Source: Pempheris klunzingeri (taxonomy: Eukaryota > Chordata > Actinopteri > Acropomatiformes > Pempheridae). Taken from it: 64,000 bases of DNA. The stretch is taken from the NCBI RefSeq assembly GCF_042242105.1, contig NC_092033.1, positions 7,452,408 to 7,516,407 of the forward strand, given 5' to 3'. Shown in pieces: positions 32,101 through 46,000 of the stretch (the first letter of the stretch is position 1; every line of letters starts with the position of its first letter). A program made the position numbers and the translations under genes. The notes below the pieces were generated by a model. The model made no database searches, was not told the origin of the DNA, and was given only the letters and a program-made list of their open reading frames with translations.

Positions 32101-35100
32101 GGATGCTCCTGACCAAAACTGTCTTTTTAGGATGCACAATTAAACTATTGGCTTATTTTTGTATTTAAGGTTTTTGAGTGTAACTTTTTAAATTGATCCA
32201 AGTTGAGTTTTAACTATTAAGGTAAAGAGACCGTGATCCTTACGCTCAGACTTTACTTTTGTGCAGGGGAGCACAATCACATCTGCCAAGTGTGTAATTT
32301 GAGTGTGTGCATGTCCATGTGCAAAGAGTGCTGATTAATGGCCTCATCGGTTGCAATAGGAAGCCACACGGGGAGGTGGACAGATCTGATCTCTCTAACA
32401 GCTGAGCAGAGGATTATCTCAGCCTTTACTGCCATCATTTTGCCCCCTGAGCCAGGTAGAAATGAAAACTGGGTGAGAGGGACAAAGCATGAGCGCGGCT
32501 GGTTACTCTCGATAGCCACTTCCTCTTCAAATGGCTGCAAACCAAAAAAAGACTAATAGGAACTAAAAACTGGCCTTTCAGTAGTATTTTCAGTACTGTG
32601 ATTAAGTGTGACCAACAATTCTACGCCTCCACCATTTATTTTTAGTTGATGTCAACATCAGCTGACACCACACTGACCCTGTATCCGTTCCCTCTGCTGC
32701 AGAGCTTATGAGAGGGATTAGAGCAGGTATGGCACTTTCCACTAGTGTGGCAGCACTACTTGGATACAGTGCTTCCATAGAGACCCCGACCAACTCACAC
32801 AAAAACACAAGCATTTATAGAAGCGGTAGAGCACTATTTCTCACAATAATGAAGCATGAGCACATAATGTTGCTGCTGCAGTGCTGTAGATAATCACAGG
32901 TTGTATAAGAGGTCGAATATTTAGTGAATTTACCCTTAAATGCACTTGAAGGTAGATTTGTATTTTGGGAATTCAGCGGTAAGCACAGTGGAATATTTTT
33001 AATTTGTAAATCTTCAACACTACATGCCGACATGAAAGGAATGCAAAGGTCAAAGGGAGTGTTGTGACTGAGAAGTTTATGTTAAACGTGTGCGTTAAAG
33101 GAACACTTAACAATTTTGTTGTGTTTCAGAGGCTGACTGATATTTTATATTTCCCCATGGTGCATGAAAACCTCTGTCCATCATGAAAATAACCTTGAAT
33201 TGTATATGAGGATAATGCAGCGACCACCCTGAGTGCAGAAACCCCATTTACAAACAGGAAGTCTCTACATTTTATGCAGGAATTTTATGGAACGATCCCC
33301 CTATTGACATTTTTACAGATACGACAAAGTGCTGTGCTTGAGTAGAGGAAGTTTTATTCTTAGGACACTTGGCCTAAGGAATGCATTGTGCATACTGAGC
33401 TGCTATACTTAGGAGGGCCACCGAGGAGACTGATTTTCAACACGCAGAGTGAATAGGAGCTTAACTGGATTGTGTCCAAGTCTAGTTTAAGGCTGGATTG
33501 TCTACTGGATGTTCTTTATTCATGCAATATACCATCTTATAAATGTACTCTACTGTACTGCCCGTCCTAAACTTTTTCAACTAATGTTGTTTACTCAGCA
33601 TCCAGGTAGCCATTTGTGCTGGGATTTGAAATTATGTGTATCATTAATTTAGAATTTTCTTTCTTTTTTAGGGCAAAGTTATGATATCATTGCATGTTAA
33701 TGTTGTAGAAAGGATCTATTATTTTGAAAAGCCAGTGTTGCGTTCAAGTACTGACGGGAAGCTCCAGCAGCTAAGATTTCACAGTTAACATCAAACAACA
33801 ATTTTTTTATTTAACAAAACTATGTTGCTGAAAAAAGCAGACTCAGGAATAAAACAACAAAGAAATATAATCATTCTAAGAAGGACTAGTGTGCAGCTCC
33901 TTGTATTAAAAAAAGTTCAGCTTTCAGCTGCATTACCACACTTTATAATTGAATAAATGCCAATTTTTTTAAACCAATATAATAAGACCTCAACTTATTT
34001 TGGATTTTTTGAAAATTATTTTTATTCATTTATCTTTTTTTATTTAGTTAGTTATTCACCCATTCATCCATTTATTCTTTTATTTATTCAACGCACAATG
34101 GATCGCCATACTGTGAATTTCTCTGTCTTGCCACCCCTGAGGCTCTGACTGTTCGGTCTTTGAACAGCTGCACTGTAGATTTAGGATTCAGGGAGCTCTT
34201 CCAAGACACACAAACAAACGCAGGACCAGGATTAGGACAACTGATACTAATAGCTCACATCTCTCAGTCTCTTCCTTTCTCTCTCTCTCATCAGTCATCC
34301 CCCTCTCACATGCTCTTGATGTCTCCTCCCCAGACTGTCACCTCTCTCTCACAGTCTTTTTCACTCAGTCTCTCCCTCCATTTCTATCATGTCAATATAT
34401 CCCTCTGGACCAAGCATCCCAGTCTCTTGTTGGCTAAATCCTCCAGTTATTGTCCAGCTAATGTATTCCCACTGACCCACAATAAATCCAGAATAGTTAT
34501 GAACGGTACGTATTTTACCCTTAACTTTTTACTTGAAATTTTAACCTGCTTTTTGTAAATGGTTCAATTTTAATTTTGCATTTTAGGTGATCATACCAGA
34601 CCACCTAAAGCTCTAGCTTCAAATCCGCTCAGCGCATTGACCTGAAAAAGGGTGTCTCACTGCTTATGAGTTCCACTTTCCATTTTTAAGAGGGTGACTG
34701 TGCTATTTTTTTTCTTTCAAATGTTCCACAGTCTCACTTTGAAAGCATTATGTCGTGCAGCTCGAGTAGCCCACAGCTTTTCATTTGATCTTGTGATTTT
34801 TGTGTCCACGTCTCCTCTGTGACGTCTGCGGTGCTGGTAGTGAGTGTTTATCCTTTCCCTACACTTGTCACGCATTGTGGATTGTTCAAACAAAGTGCGC
34901 CAAAGCCCAGCTCTGTTGCGTACTGGCTGCAGTGGGTGTATTGTCAGTGTGTCAGACTGGGAATCTGCATCAGCGGTGCCTGAACAGTAAGCTGACTCAC
35001 TGATAAGAAACAGCGGCCATGCGTGCTTCTTACACTGCTGCGTGACATGATACAACTTATTCTGCAAAGAATAAGTCAATAAGACAATAAGACATGTAAT

Positions 35101-35464
35101 ATTGTAAACGCCAAATGGATATATTTGGAAATCAACACATCATTCAACAACAGATCATATTTACACTTTTACATGAAAACAGTGAATTAGAAAACTTATC
35201 AGTGAACAGTTCAGTCAACACATTTCAAAATTAAAATACAAATGCCATTTTCAATAATGCATAAATAAAAGATTCCCAAAATGTCTTATTGCAGTGCAAA
35301 TTTCCAGTATATTTTTTTGTCATAAGTAAAAATTCAGTTTTTGCGGGCATGTTTTCCTCTTGTGTTTTCATCATTATTGGTCACGCCATCATCATCATCA
35401 TCATCATCATGCAGACTCTCCAATTTCCATGGCAATGAATAGACGTGTTTTATTTCTGCGTGTA
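29133..35464. other. wasl 3' UTR and spacer between the converging wasl and lmod2 genes
   Basis: Bases just after the wasl stop are U-rich and AT-rich, as expected of a 3' UTR. AATAAA candidates on the plus strand lie at about 30271 (GAGGAATAAAGACATT), 31217 and 32033 (CTCCAATAAAAGG), so the 3' end cannot be fixed. The remainder to 35464 has no recognisable exon. A short (ATC)n tract lies near 35387-35410. On the minus strand an AATAAA sits about 14 bases after the lmod2 stop. Confidence 0.45.
30271..30276 (+). terminator. wasl: Candidate wasl polyadenylation signal (AATAAA)
   Basis: AATAAA 1.14 kb after the stop codon, downstream of a T-rich segment. It is one of several candidates (see also about 31217 and 32033); choosing among them needs transcript data. 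Confidence 0.35.
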
Positions 35465-38400
35465 TTATCGTAGATGGTATGGGACCTCCACCTGGAAAAT
35501 GACAATGCTATATCAGTTCTAAATGCAGACCATGACAAATATTTCTAAAGCACTGATGCTATGTAAGAAAAGCAATGGTGACAGCAAAGATAGGAATGAG
35601 AGGGATGAGTCAGTGGTCGTGACTGAGTAACATCAAAAGTTAGCAATTATGACCTCTGAGCCATGGGTACAAAAATGTGCCTCTCAAACCGCATTTCCCA
35701 TGAAATGGCCTCTTTTCATTATGAGGAGTAAAGCAAATTCATTGTGGTCATTTTTCCGGATGTTGGTGTTCAAACAATTGAAGAATTTTATTTTATATAG
35801 GTAATATGTTCAGTCTTATATATCTGTACCAGTATAAGTTGTTGTTTTAATAGATATAACATGCTAATTAGGCCGATTACGTTGCCTTTAGGCTGAGTCT
35901 GATTCGCTGTTTCCCTCTGTTTCCAGTCTTTATGCTATGCTAAGCTAATTATTTACATGGGTGAACGATTATAGCTGTTTCCTCGATAGGCTTGCAAACC
36001 TGGACATTGCATCAAATCTGTGTGTGACGTCGTCTGCAGCCTCAACAGATGAAGCGGGCTGATTTGTTGGATGTGTGTTGTTGGTGCGTGCTGTGGTAAC
36101 GTGTCATATCTGTCTTTATCAAAGCTCCACTGAAGAGTTTCTATAAATACCTGCATTAAGTGGCAGGAATTTCACAGCTAGGAGACCCCGCCATCTGAGG
36201 GCAGAGCTGATTTTCCACTCTAACAACGTAACAAGCTGTGCTAAAGCTTCAGCCAAGGTAATACTTGTCTCTCCTCTTGACGATAAAAAAATAGCAAGCA
36301 TTCATAATAAGAACACGAAAAAAATGTTCAGATGAATTAATTTGCTTTACAGTAACTGTTTGAAGTTGAAGCTGATTGTTCTCTTCTTCGTCTCATCATC
36401 TTTGTTTTCCATCCTTCTTTTTTTCTCTGTATCATCTTCCTCCTCTTCAGGGTAAGACTGGCTTGGCTGATATTATTATTGGCTATGTTTTATCTCTGTC
36501 TCTGGCTGTAAAAGCATTGTGATCATACCACAGAGCGTGCTGGTGGCAGGCAGACTTTTGTGTGCCCACCCCAGTGTAGAGGCAGAACATACCATGTCAG
36601 CCACAGAGATGAGTCAGACGCCACTGACTCTGTGTCATCCTCATCTAAATTAAACTAACTACTTGTTCAGTTTGCCTGTAGAGGGACTCTGCAGTTTTAC
36701 ATTATGTACATTGCTCGACTGCTTGTGTAGGAGGGAGATTTTTTTTTGTTGCCACTCTTCACTCAATTTATTTCTAAATAATCCAGATTCAGGCAGATAT
36801 AATGTTGACGGAACAATAAACTTATAATAGAATTGAAAAGGAAAAACATTAACATAAAATTTTGATCCATCTAAGCCGTCATTACCATTTTACCTCTAGT
36901 GGCACAAATCTGTCCACTCACCTGTCTCAGGCTGCGGACGCTGCTGTTGCGGATGGACTCCATCAGCTGGTCATGGGCTGACCTCATTGGCGTGGACGGC
37001 CTGCTGCCCTCCTCCCCTCTCCTCTCCACCGACACGGGCCTCAGCGTGTTCTTGAGCTCCTTCAGGATGCTACTGGTCTCGTCTTTCTCCAGCTCCCTCT
37101 CCTTCCCCCTCTTGCCCTTCTTACCTTTTGTCTTTCTCACCTTCTTGCTGCCCACCTCGTGCGCCTTGATGACCTCGGCGATCATCCTGGTGGGCTTCTT
37201 TTTCTCCTGCTGCGGGAGAGGTGGTGGCGGAGGAGGTGGGGGAGGAGGAGGAGGAGGTGGCGGGGGAGGAGGAGGTGGAGCAGGAGGAGTCTGTCTTTTA
37301 GCCAGGTCACTCCGGGGGAGTTTGGGTGAGGACCAAGGAGAGGCTCTGGGTGAGCTGTAAGGTGATGAACGAGGAGATCCTTTCTAGAGATGAAGAGAGG
37401 AACATGATAACTACATTTATAACCAGAAAGAGGCCAGTGGGCTCACTAATGGTGAAAGTTGCAGGTGTAAACAATAAGTGCAGTTTGAATTTAAGCATTC
37501 AAAGCAGTTGAGCTGTGAAAGTTTAGGCACCAAACAAGCAGTGAAAAATTTAAAAGACCTGAGTTGTGATTTGAAATGTAAGAGGTGAAAACAGTTAAAG
37601 TAGCTGAAAGCATTTTTGCATTTCAAGCACTGTGGGCAGTTGAATTGTCATCACAGACTGTATAAAAGAAGTGTAAATAGCTTCCAGGTCTGAAAAGTGA
37701 AGCCAAACTGGAAGTGCCTTAAATCTGCATTCGTTCTAAAGTCCCACCAGGGGACAAGTGTATGGAAGTGAGGAAGTGGAAGAGAAAGAGAAAATATGTC
37801 AACTTCTTGATTTATTACCTCGGTAAACACTTTCCCAATGAATTTATGATCTCAGTAATGAGTTTCAGGTGTTCTTCGATGAAGCATGATGTTCATTTAG
37901 TAAATCATGGTTTCATTTAGAGTAAAATAGACGATAAAACAGGGTGTGCTTTTTACTTTGTGACTAACCAGCCAGAGAAAGATAATGCCTAAACCTAGCC
38001 TATCAGAAGCAGAGGTCATTGCGAATCACCTCTGGCTCCAAACCAATATGGTGACACCCAAAATGCCAAACTCAAGGCTTCAAAACGTCGGTCCACAAAC
38101 TTCCAATATACAGTCAGTGATTGTCAGTTCAAACAGTTGAAGTATAGCTGAAATGTCAATCGATGTATAAACAACGACAGCAGTGAAAAACGTCTTGTAA
38201 CAAGTGGCCTTAGCGCTGAAAACAGCTGACCTGTCAGTGAAAGTGACTACAGAGAGCCTACAGTTGAATAACAGTTGAATTAGTAATTAAAGTGTAGCAG
38301 TAAAAGCAGTTATAGAGCTGAAGTGTGTGGGCTGTAAATAGTTGAGGTATCAGGAACTGTCAGCTGAACTGAACTGAATAATGTGTTTATTTCTAACTAC

Positions 38401-41251
38401 AGATAAATGGGTGATTACTGGTATTCAGTGATTATCAGTCAACAGGATGAACCAAGTGTGCCCGCTGTAGCTGCATAACATTAGCTTGTCGCTTGTCAGC
38501 TGAAGCTCTTTATACTGTTTTCACAGAGATGGGGACTTTGAACATTGAGAACAAAATAGAAGCAGGTTGGAACTGTTGGTCGTTGGACCCTGGTCCAACC
38601 AGACCAATCCAAATTTTATCCAAATTTTTTCACTTCACTCTGGAGCCAAGTTACATACCAGTGCAGTGGTTCTGGGGTTCACAGCTCCCTCGGGTGCTCC
38701 TTGTTGGCCCTGCTGCTGCTGTCTCTGCTCCTGCAGTCGTTTCTGTCTCTGGCGGTCCTGGTTCCTGGTGAGGATCCCCGTCATGCTCATCCTGGGTCCA
38801 GGCAGGTTGAACTGGTATCCCAGCTTGATCAAGGTGCAGTTTTCCCTCAGAATCTTCACCATCTCCATCTCTACCTATCGGGGGACAGATTGAGGAGGGC
38901 AGACATTGTTACACCTTGCAGATGCAGCTGGAGAAGAGGAACAGCTAACCAGAGTAAGGTGAAGATTTGTCTGATTGAGGTGAAATGGGAGGTGAGAGAG
39001 GAAGACTAACCTGTCCTCCGCACATGTGTCTCTGGTTGTGGAACCGAAGCTCAGTCAGGGTGGTGTTTCCTGGAAGCGCTTGCACCAGCGCCATCACGCC
39101 CTTCCCAGTCACATAATTGGATTCTATATTCAAACTGGTGATGGACGCGTTCTCCCTCAGCATCTTAGCAATAGCCACAGCCACAGGATCGTCGGCTCGG
39201 GTGTTGGCGAGGCTAAAGACCCGCACGTGTGTGTTTGACCTCAGTGCCTCAGCAAATCTGATTAGGGTTTCCTGAAGAGTAAAAATGTTTTTATTTCCAC
39301 TTGTCACCACCACCACCAGGTCAGAGCACCCCTGAGGACATCTAACACTTACATAGGGCCATTGTTTACCAAGTCCACCCGAGGGCTTGCACCTCATTGA
39401 AAAAAGCAAAGGTCATTTAAACTTGCTTTAAACTTTGCCAAGCTGTTAATTGAGAACACCATATTTTTGTTCATTTTCTAGTACAAAGTGTTTGTATCAA
39501 TATCAAACTACATCCAGCATTACATAACTATGGTAGGATGCCTGGTTCTAATCAACCAGCTGTTTTTTTGAGTTTTTCCTTCCCGAAGAAGGAGGGTCAT
39601 AAAGGGCAGGTGATGCCTCGGGCTGATCCATCGGACTGATCCATTGGCCTCATCGACTGCTGGACTCTTTTATTAGATTGTTTGTTAGCTTACACTTGTT
39701 TATTTCAGTGAACTTTGTAAAGCACTGTGAGACAACTCTGTTGTGATATTGGGCTATACAAATAAATTGAATTGAAATTGAATTGAATTGAATTGAATTG
39801 AATTGGTCCCATTCATTTACTCACAGTAGCGTTAATAAAGTAACCCTTCATCATTAAAAATGTTTTACAGTTTAGCTAATGATCTTCTACACTGATTAGA
39901 TTATTTTAATGTGTTTATGATTTAGGTCCTACGTCACGCTTTAAATGGTTGTACAGTTTATTAATGGATTAAAAGAAATCTGACTTATTTAACTTCCATC
40001 TGCTATTGAATACCTGATGAAACAAACACACACTTTTTGGTTCCAGCACGTCTGAGATTAATCTAAACTGAACTAATCTACTATTCTGACCAAACAGGGG
40101 AACGTGAAAGTCTTTTTTAACCTCAGTCAAGGATGTTCTTCTTTAGCTTTAGCACCGTGTTTACACGTGTTACTGATGTAAACAAACCTTAGAAGCATGT
40201 GTATTTATACCTGTGAGATATCGTCAATGTTGTTGAGATTAACCTCGGTGAGTTCAGGGTCGTTGCTAAGAGCTCGTTGGAGAGCTTCATCGACCACCGT
40301 TGGGTTTCCAGTCTGGTTTTGGTTGACGGGTGGAGGGGGAGGGGTCAGTCTCATAGGCTCCACCTTCTGCGGCTTCAGTAGCATTGGGGTGAAAGCCCCT
40401 GATGTCAGTGTCCCAGGATCCTTTGAGGGTTCAGGTTTTAATTTATTATCTTGTTCCTGGTCATCGTCATCCTCCTCATCTTCCTCCTCCTCTGTTACAG
40501 CTTCCTCACTCTCCTCTTCTTCTTCTTCATCATCTTCTTCTTCTTCTTCTTCTTCATTATCCTCCTCTTCTTCCTCTTCTTCTTCCTTCTCATTTTGTTT
40601 TTCATGCTTTTTCTGTTCTTTTTCATTTTCAACATCTTTTTCATCTTCTGCTCCACTGTTTTCTTCTGTCACACACTCTTCATGTTCTTCATCCTGTAAT
40701 TTGACAAAGTTATCCAGTCTTTGAAATGCAGTACGGGAATTATACATAATTGTTTTCTTAAAAACTTTAAGCTAAATTAACCCAGCTGGTTTTAACCTAA
40801 CTGTGGTTTTTAGTTTGTTTTATTTTCCCTCCCAGTAGTATCGCAATTTACTTCTTACTTTTAGCTTTTTTTTGTAGTGCCTTGACTTTCACCTGATACA
40901 ACTTCAAACAAGCTGGCTTTTACTCTGGCACATTACACAAATTCCGAGGAAATCTAATTACATGACATCACTGACCGGTTTAGGGCTTCCTCCACCTATC
41001 TCGTCCTCCAGCAGTCTACGTGTCTCATTTTCCCAGTACTTCATGAGGGCCTCTCTGCTGAAGGTGCCCGTTGGGGTCTTGTCCGTCTGGTCTCTCTGTC
41101 TGAGTCCTATGGGCACGTTGGCGTCAGGATCGATGTCAGCCAGCTCCTTCTCCAACTCAGCCAGCTCCTCAGGGCTGAGGGAAGCCAAAAGTTCATCCTC
41201 GTCGACATCTTCATACTTACTCAGCTCTCGACGGTAACCGAAACAGCTCAT
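35465..41251 (-). CDS. lmod2: Leiomodin-2, 6 coding exons, 574 aa
   Basis: Leiomodin-2 nucleates and elongates thin-filament actin at pointed ends in heart and skeletal muscle, with tropomyosin. Exons on the minus strand: 41251-40976, 40693-40211, 39271-39011, 38874-38659, 37383-36922 and 35491-35465; all join in phase 0. The start [14 protein letters not shown] and [15 protein letters not shown] match the tropomyosin- and actin-binding N-terminus. Exon 2 encodes a long Glu/Asp tract, then [22 protein letters not shown], opening the leucine-rich repeat domain. Exons 3 and 4 carry the repeats through [15 protein letters not shown]. Exon 5 has SSPY-SSPR-type repeats, 20 consecutive prolines, a Lys-rich stretch and the C-terminal WH2 ([20 protein letters not shown]). 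The final 27-nt exon (VEVPYHLR, stop) completes it. Human LMOD2 is 547 aa. Its place between wasl and asb15 supports lmod2 over lmod1 or lmod3. Confidence 0.95.
39541..39805 (+). mobile_element. L2-like LINE 3' end with (AATTG)n tail
   Basis: TTTTTGAGTTTTTCCTTCCC, then AAAGCACTGTGAGACAACTC, TGTTGTGATATTGGGCTATA and an AATTG-repeat tail. This is the typical 3' UTR pattern of fish LINE-2 (Maui-like) elements. It is 5'-truncated, lies in lmod2 intron 2 and runs antisense to the gene. Confidence 0.75.
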
Positions 41252-43083
41252 GACACAGCACAGATCAGTCGGTATGAGTTTAAACTACCAAAAAAAGAAG
41301 GACCAGTTCTTGTGTTGTGTATGATTCGATCTGGAGACCAAAATGAAGTAGCTGTGTGGGGATAGAGGTTCCAACAGAAAACAGGGTCCACCGTGAGGTT
41401 GCTGGAGATCCACGGACATAAGGGGTCATTGGAAATTCCCAATCGAGGTGATCCTTGCTGGGTGAAGGTGTTAGGACATACTGGGTCCAGTCAAAGGTGC
41501 TTCTGATGAGAGCCCGGCCGGCCGTGTTGCTTTGAGGGAGGGTATGTGTGTGTCTGTGTGCTCTTCCCTCTAATCTCCCCAGCTGCTGTTTAGGCCTTAA
41601 GAGAGGGATCAGAGGGGAGCGTACCACAGCGTGGGCCCCGTGATGCAGCGTCTTTTTTGGGAGGCACTGCTCTGAGAGACAGAGCCACAAAAAGCATGTG
41701 AGCTCAGAGACTGTGGCCTGCCGACGTAGCTGTCTGTCACCACGGTATGAGTGGCTTTGTTCATGGCCAAAAAAGACCAACTAGACCCAATAGAACAGAA
41801 CAAGAAAGACAAATGTATCACCCCAAAAAACATCACTGGCTCAGTCAATGCATGGCCATCAGCTAAGAGGTGTTGGCACATCCTCCATTGTTTTTGTCAG
41901 CTAAAATTTTCATACTCTTAACATGGCTGATGGAGATACATGTGGAAGCAGGGACAAAGAAAATAGCTGAGATCTGATAGGTTCATGGATGTGTTTTTAT
42001 AACATTTTTACACCACATTATGGTTATTTGACTCCAGGACTAATGTATGGACTGAGATACACTGTGTGTTCACCTCCCTGACCCAGTGAATGTCCAATAA
42101 TTTGAATTATTGGATGAATTGTCATGTCAAAGACATTCATGGTCTCCATAGGATGAATGATGTTGCATCACAGAATTTGTGTTGTAACGTAGCTTAAACT
42201 CAGTAGTAAGTCAGTTATTGGTGTTTTTATCTTTATTTTATTTTTCAAAATATAGACCTATTTGAGAGCAGATTTATTAAATTGAAAGTTACAAAATGCA
42301 ACCCAGCAGCGAGGTTAGCCCTGTGTCTCTCATATACATACACACTCCTACGTACAAACACATCATCACTCCAAACCCCTCAGTCTGGCACAGAGAACAT
42401 AATAAAATAATGATGTTATCAAAGGCTTATGAGGACACTTACAAGCCAGCACAAAGTGAGAATAATTATTATCCACACATATGGCTGTTTTCACTTAACC
42501 TGCCTGATTAGACCCTGTGCACACACCATGCTTTACATTTCTCTCACACTCCTGATAGGGTGGGACAACTACTACTTAAATCCTTTAGACTGGTTGATGT
42601 AGTTTGGTGACTTCATTGAATTCCCTGCCCAATTTCTCCTGGAGTTGTGATTTCCAAGAGGTGAAAACGCCTCTGTGGGTGGAGAGGACATTTAACACAT
42701 CCATCTATCTACGACTTTACAGTGCCGCCTAGAATGTAAGCAGTACATTAATAATATTGTACAAGACAGGAATTGGAAGAGCAGTCGGGAAATTCAGAAT
42801 TAAACAAAAATATCCAAGGCATAATATACTGCATCACTTTTGTGCAAAATAAGTAGGCTCCATAAAGAAAAGAGGCTTTTCAGTTGTTCAAGCCTGGGAG
42901 GAAATATTCAATACTTCTCCATTTCTCCATCCAGTCACACTGCAAGGCACTCCAGCTCATAACATACACAACTTAAATGAAATACGAAAGGGCTTTGAGA
43001 GTAATATATATTCCCATTTGGCCTTTTTTTAAAGAGTGACTTGTGCTTTTTTAAATTTGTGTTTGGCATAATTAAAATCAGTT
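41252..43083. other. Spacer between asb15 (3' end) and lmod2 (5' end)
   Basis: Both flanking genes read leftward. The part near 41252-41900 should hold the lmod2 5' UTR and promoter, and the part near 42250-43083 the asb15 3' UTR; TTTATT near 42272 is AATAAA on the minus strand. I see no further exon, and no perfect CArG or MEF2 site in the proximal lmod2 flank (CCAAAAAAGA near 41768 is one base off a CArG box). Confidence 0.4.
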
Positions 43084-46000
43084 TCACGTCGACGAGAAGT
43101 CATGATACAGGTCGCACCCTCTGTAGGTCAGGTAGTTCTTCAGTGACGGAGGAAAGGGGACAGCAGCCATTGCTTCAGGGTTATTCAGCGTCAAAAGGCT
43201 CATGTGATCTCTGATTACCAGTCGGCACAAGTGCTGCAGAGATCGTGGCTTGCCTGGAGACACAGAAACGAGCATATAGAGCTGGTTAAAACATCCTTAA
43301 ATTGGATCTTTGCTTAAAACTACAAGGTAATGGATTTGAAGTTTTACTCAGGATGTCAGAAATCTCATCCCACTCAGGACTCTTCTCCAGGATGCGTTTG
43401 AGGTTGGGACAGATGCTGACGTGGCTGACGTAGTCCAGGAGCACCCTTACAACACTGCCAACCAGATATGTCAAACACGACACCGACACAAACTCACAGA
43501 ACTGAAAGAGAACAAATCAGGGATCTGATTTATTGTATATGTTGTGTTATTGGCTTGATGAACTGACTGCTGTCTGTGTGTGTATATATGACTGCTCTCA
43601 CTGAAATGACGTTAGGTTGACTGTAAATCTGGTAGGCTTGGTTATGGAGTTCAATCCAGGTACTGTCGAGTTCATCGCCGTTACCATGGCAACACTGGAA
43701 ACACCTACAAGAGACGATATTGCAGAGATGAAATATTAAAATGTTAAATTCTAAATTCTTAAACATTGAATGCACATTTAGAAAACCTGATTTATTCAAC
43801 TGAAACCAAGCATGTTAGTTTTAATTTTACAGTTTCTAGCCGTACTTGTACACTTGATATCCATTATTGAGGAGCAGTCGCATCATGACGCGGTCCCTCA
43901 GGCTGTACTGCAGGGCTGTGGGGAACAGTGTGTTGGTGATCACCCTGAAGTAGCAATTAACTTCCGCCCCATAGGACAGCAGCAGCTGCACCAGCTCATA
44001 CCTGCAAATGACCAAAGGGAGACGTCAGATGGTTACTGCAACACAACCTATCCTCCATCACTTTGATAATGAACTAGAATGCACACAAATGTATGCTGCA
44101 CACCTCTCAGCACGTATAGCGACCAGGATGCATCGTAGTGGGTCCAGATCAGTTTTCGCTCCGGCTGCCAGCAGCATCTCGGCACAGGTCACATCACCGT
44201 TGGAAACGGCAAAGTACAGAGGAGTCTTCCTCAGATCCACGTAGTTCTCTGCAACAATACTCACATTTGATCTGGGGACAAGCTGCCAGCAACACGTCCA
44301 AAAGAGGGATTATGCCAGTGGTTTAAATGTAGTTTATTATCTACAAGATGTATTTATAAAACATTACTTTTTAGAAAGCTGTTGATTTCCATTCATTAAA
44401 CTACAGCAGGAAAATCAGCTTACAGATTTTAAAAACTTGCATGATGTTTCAAGCAGTGACTAAACCTGTCATTGGTGGTGCATTTAGGGACACTATAATG
44501 TAAGACTGTCAAGACTTATAGGCTATCTTTATTTAAAGATTCATATGTTGCCCTACCAGAGATGTGTGTGTCTAGCAAAGCATTGACGTCATATTTTTTC
44601 TCGAGAAGCAGCCTCAGACACTCAACCTGTCCCCCGTCAGCTGCTGAGTGGACAGGGTTCTGGCCTGAGAGGTAGATGGCTCTCTTCTTGGTGAAGGGGA
44701 TGAGAGTCCTCAGGATGCTACAGAGAGAAAGAGAGAGAGAAGGGAGAGACAAACAGGAAGACAGTGAGGGACAGAAACTGAAAAACAAATGCTAAAAGAA
44801 GAAAACAGGACATAGAGAAAAATGTTCATTAGATTGTGGTTTGAGCAACAGTGTTATTCAGTGACAGAGCTGAAACAGTGATACAATAAACAGAGGGCTC
44901 TTTGTGGAGTTGACGCGAGTGACAGCACTGCAGAGCTGTGAGGTGCAGGGAGAGACATGTTTCAGTCTACAGTTTGATCAAGTTGGCTGCAAAATAGGAG
45001 GAAAATAATGTTAATTTGTCTCAAGTCATTTTTTTTCTCTTAGCAACTGGGTTATCTTTCAAAACTCAGATATTTTCTAACTTGTGGCATGAGAATTTTT
45101 CCATGTCTAAAGCATCAGGATGATTGGAGGCCCTTTTGCATTGAGGTCAATGTAGCTTCAGGACACCGGGGTAAGCTCACAGTATGTGTCCCTCATATGC
45201 AGCTCTGTGGATGGGCAGTTGGCAGGCGTAGCTGGCTACATTCGGGTTGGCTCCGTGCTGCAGGAGCAGCTCGACACTGTCCAGGTTTCCAGACCCAGCT
45301 GCATCATACAGGACTGTGTCTCCATTGCTGGCCTGGGCATTCACGTCACCACCTAGTGGAGCGCAGGGGAATACAAAAATTGTTCTGTGGTGTTAATCAA
45401 TGCACAAACTCATGTCATGACTCATGTGAAGCATTACACAGTAGTTTGGTGTTTTACCATGCTGTATGAGTATATCCAAATCTTCAGTGTTGCCATATTG
45501 AGCCGCGACCCCCAGAGGAGTCACCCCATGACTGCCTCTTGTAGTCACTTGGGCCCCGTGTCGGAGCAGCAGCGTCAGAACAGCTGGACAACCCACCTGG
45601 TGCAAGAAATAGGAAGCAAGGATGTAAAGAAGGAAGGAAAGACGAAGGAAGGAGAAAATGTGACGTTGTCTCAGGATGTTGAGTCCTGATTCTCTCTTGC
45701 TCTGGTCAGTATTAGTGCTGCTTTGTTCACCTTTGCAGCTTCGTGGATGGCCATCCACTTTATGAGACACACCTGCTCCACAAAGGCGCCACTCATTAGG
45801 AGGGATGAAACCATGTCATATGATCTCTGTCTCACTGCTACAGTGTAGAGAAGACATAATGTAAAAAGGATGAAGGATGAATGAAGGATTTATTATTAAT
45901 GAAGGAGTCATAATTAAAAATTAATTACAAAATTAGGCTGATGACCACAGCAGTTACAGATGTTTTCACAAGAACAACAGCCATGCTAGCAGCTTGTTGA

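Noticed and set aside
40197-40724. 175-codon plus-strand poly-Ser frame
   Set aside because: Antisense of the lmod2 acidic exon, whose GAA/GAG codons read as Ser, Phe or Leu on the other strand.
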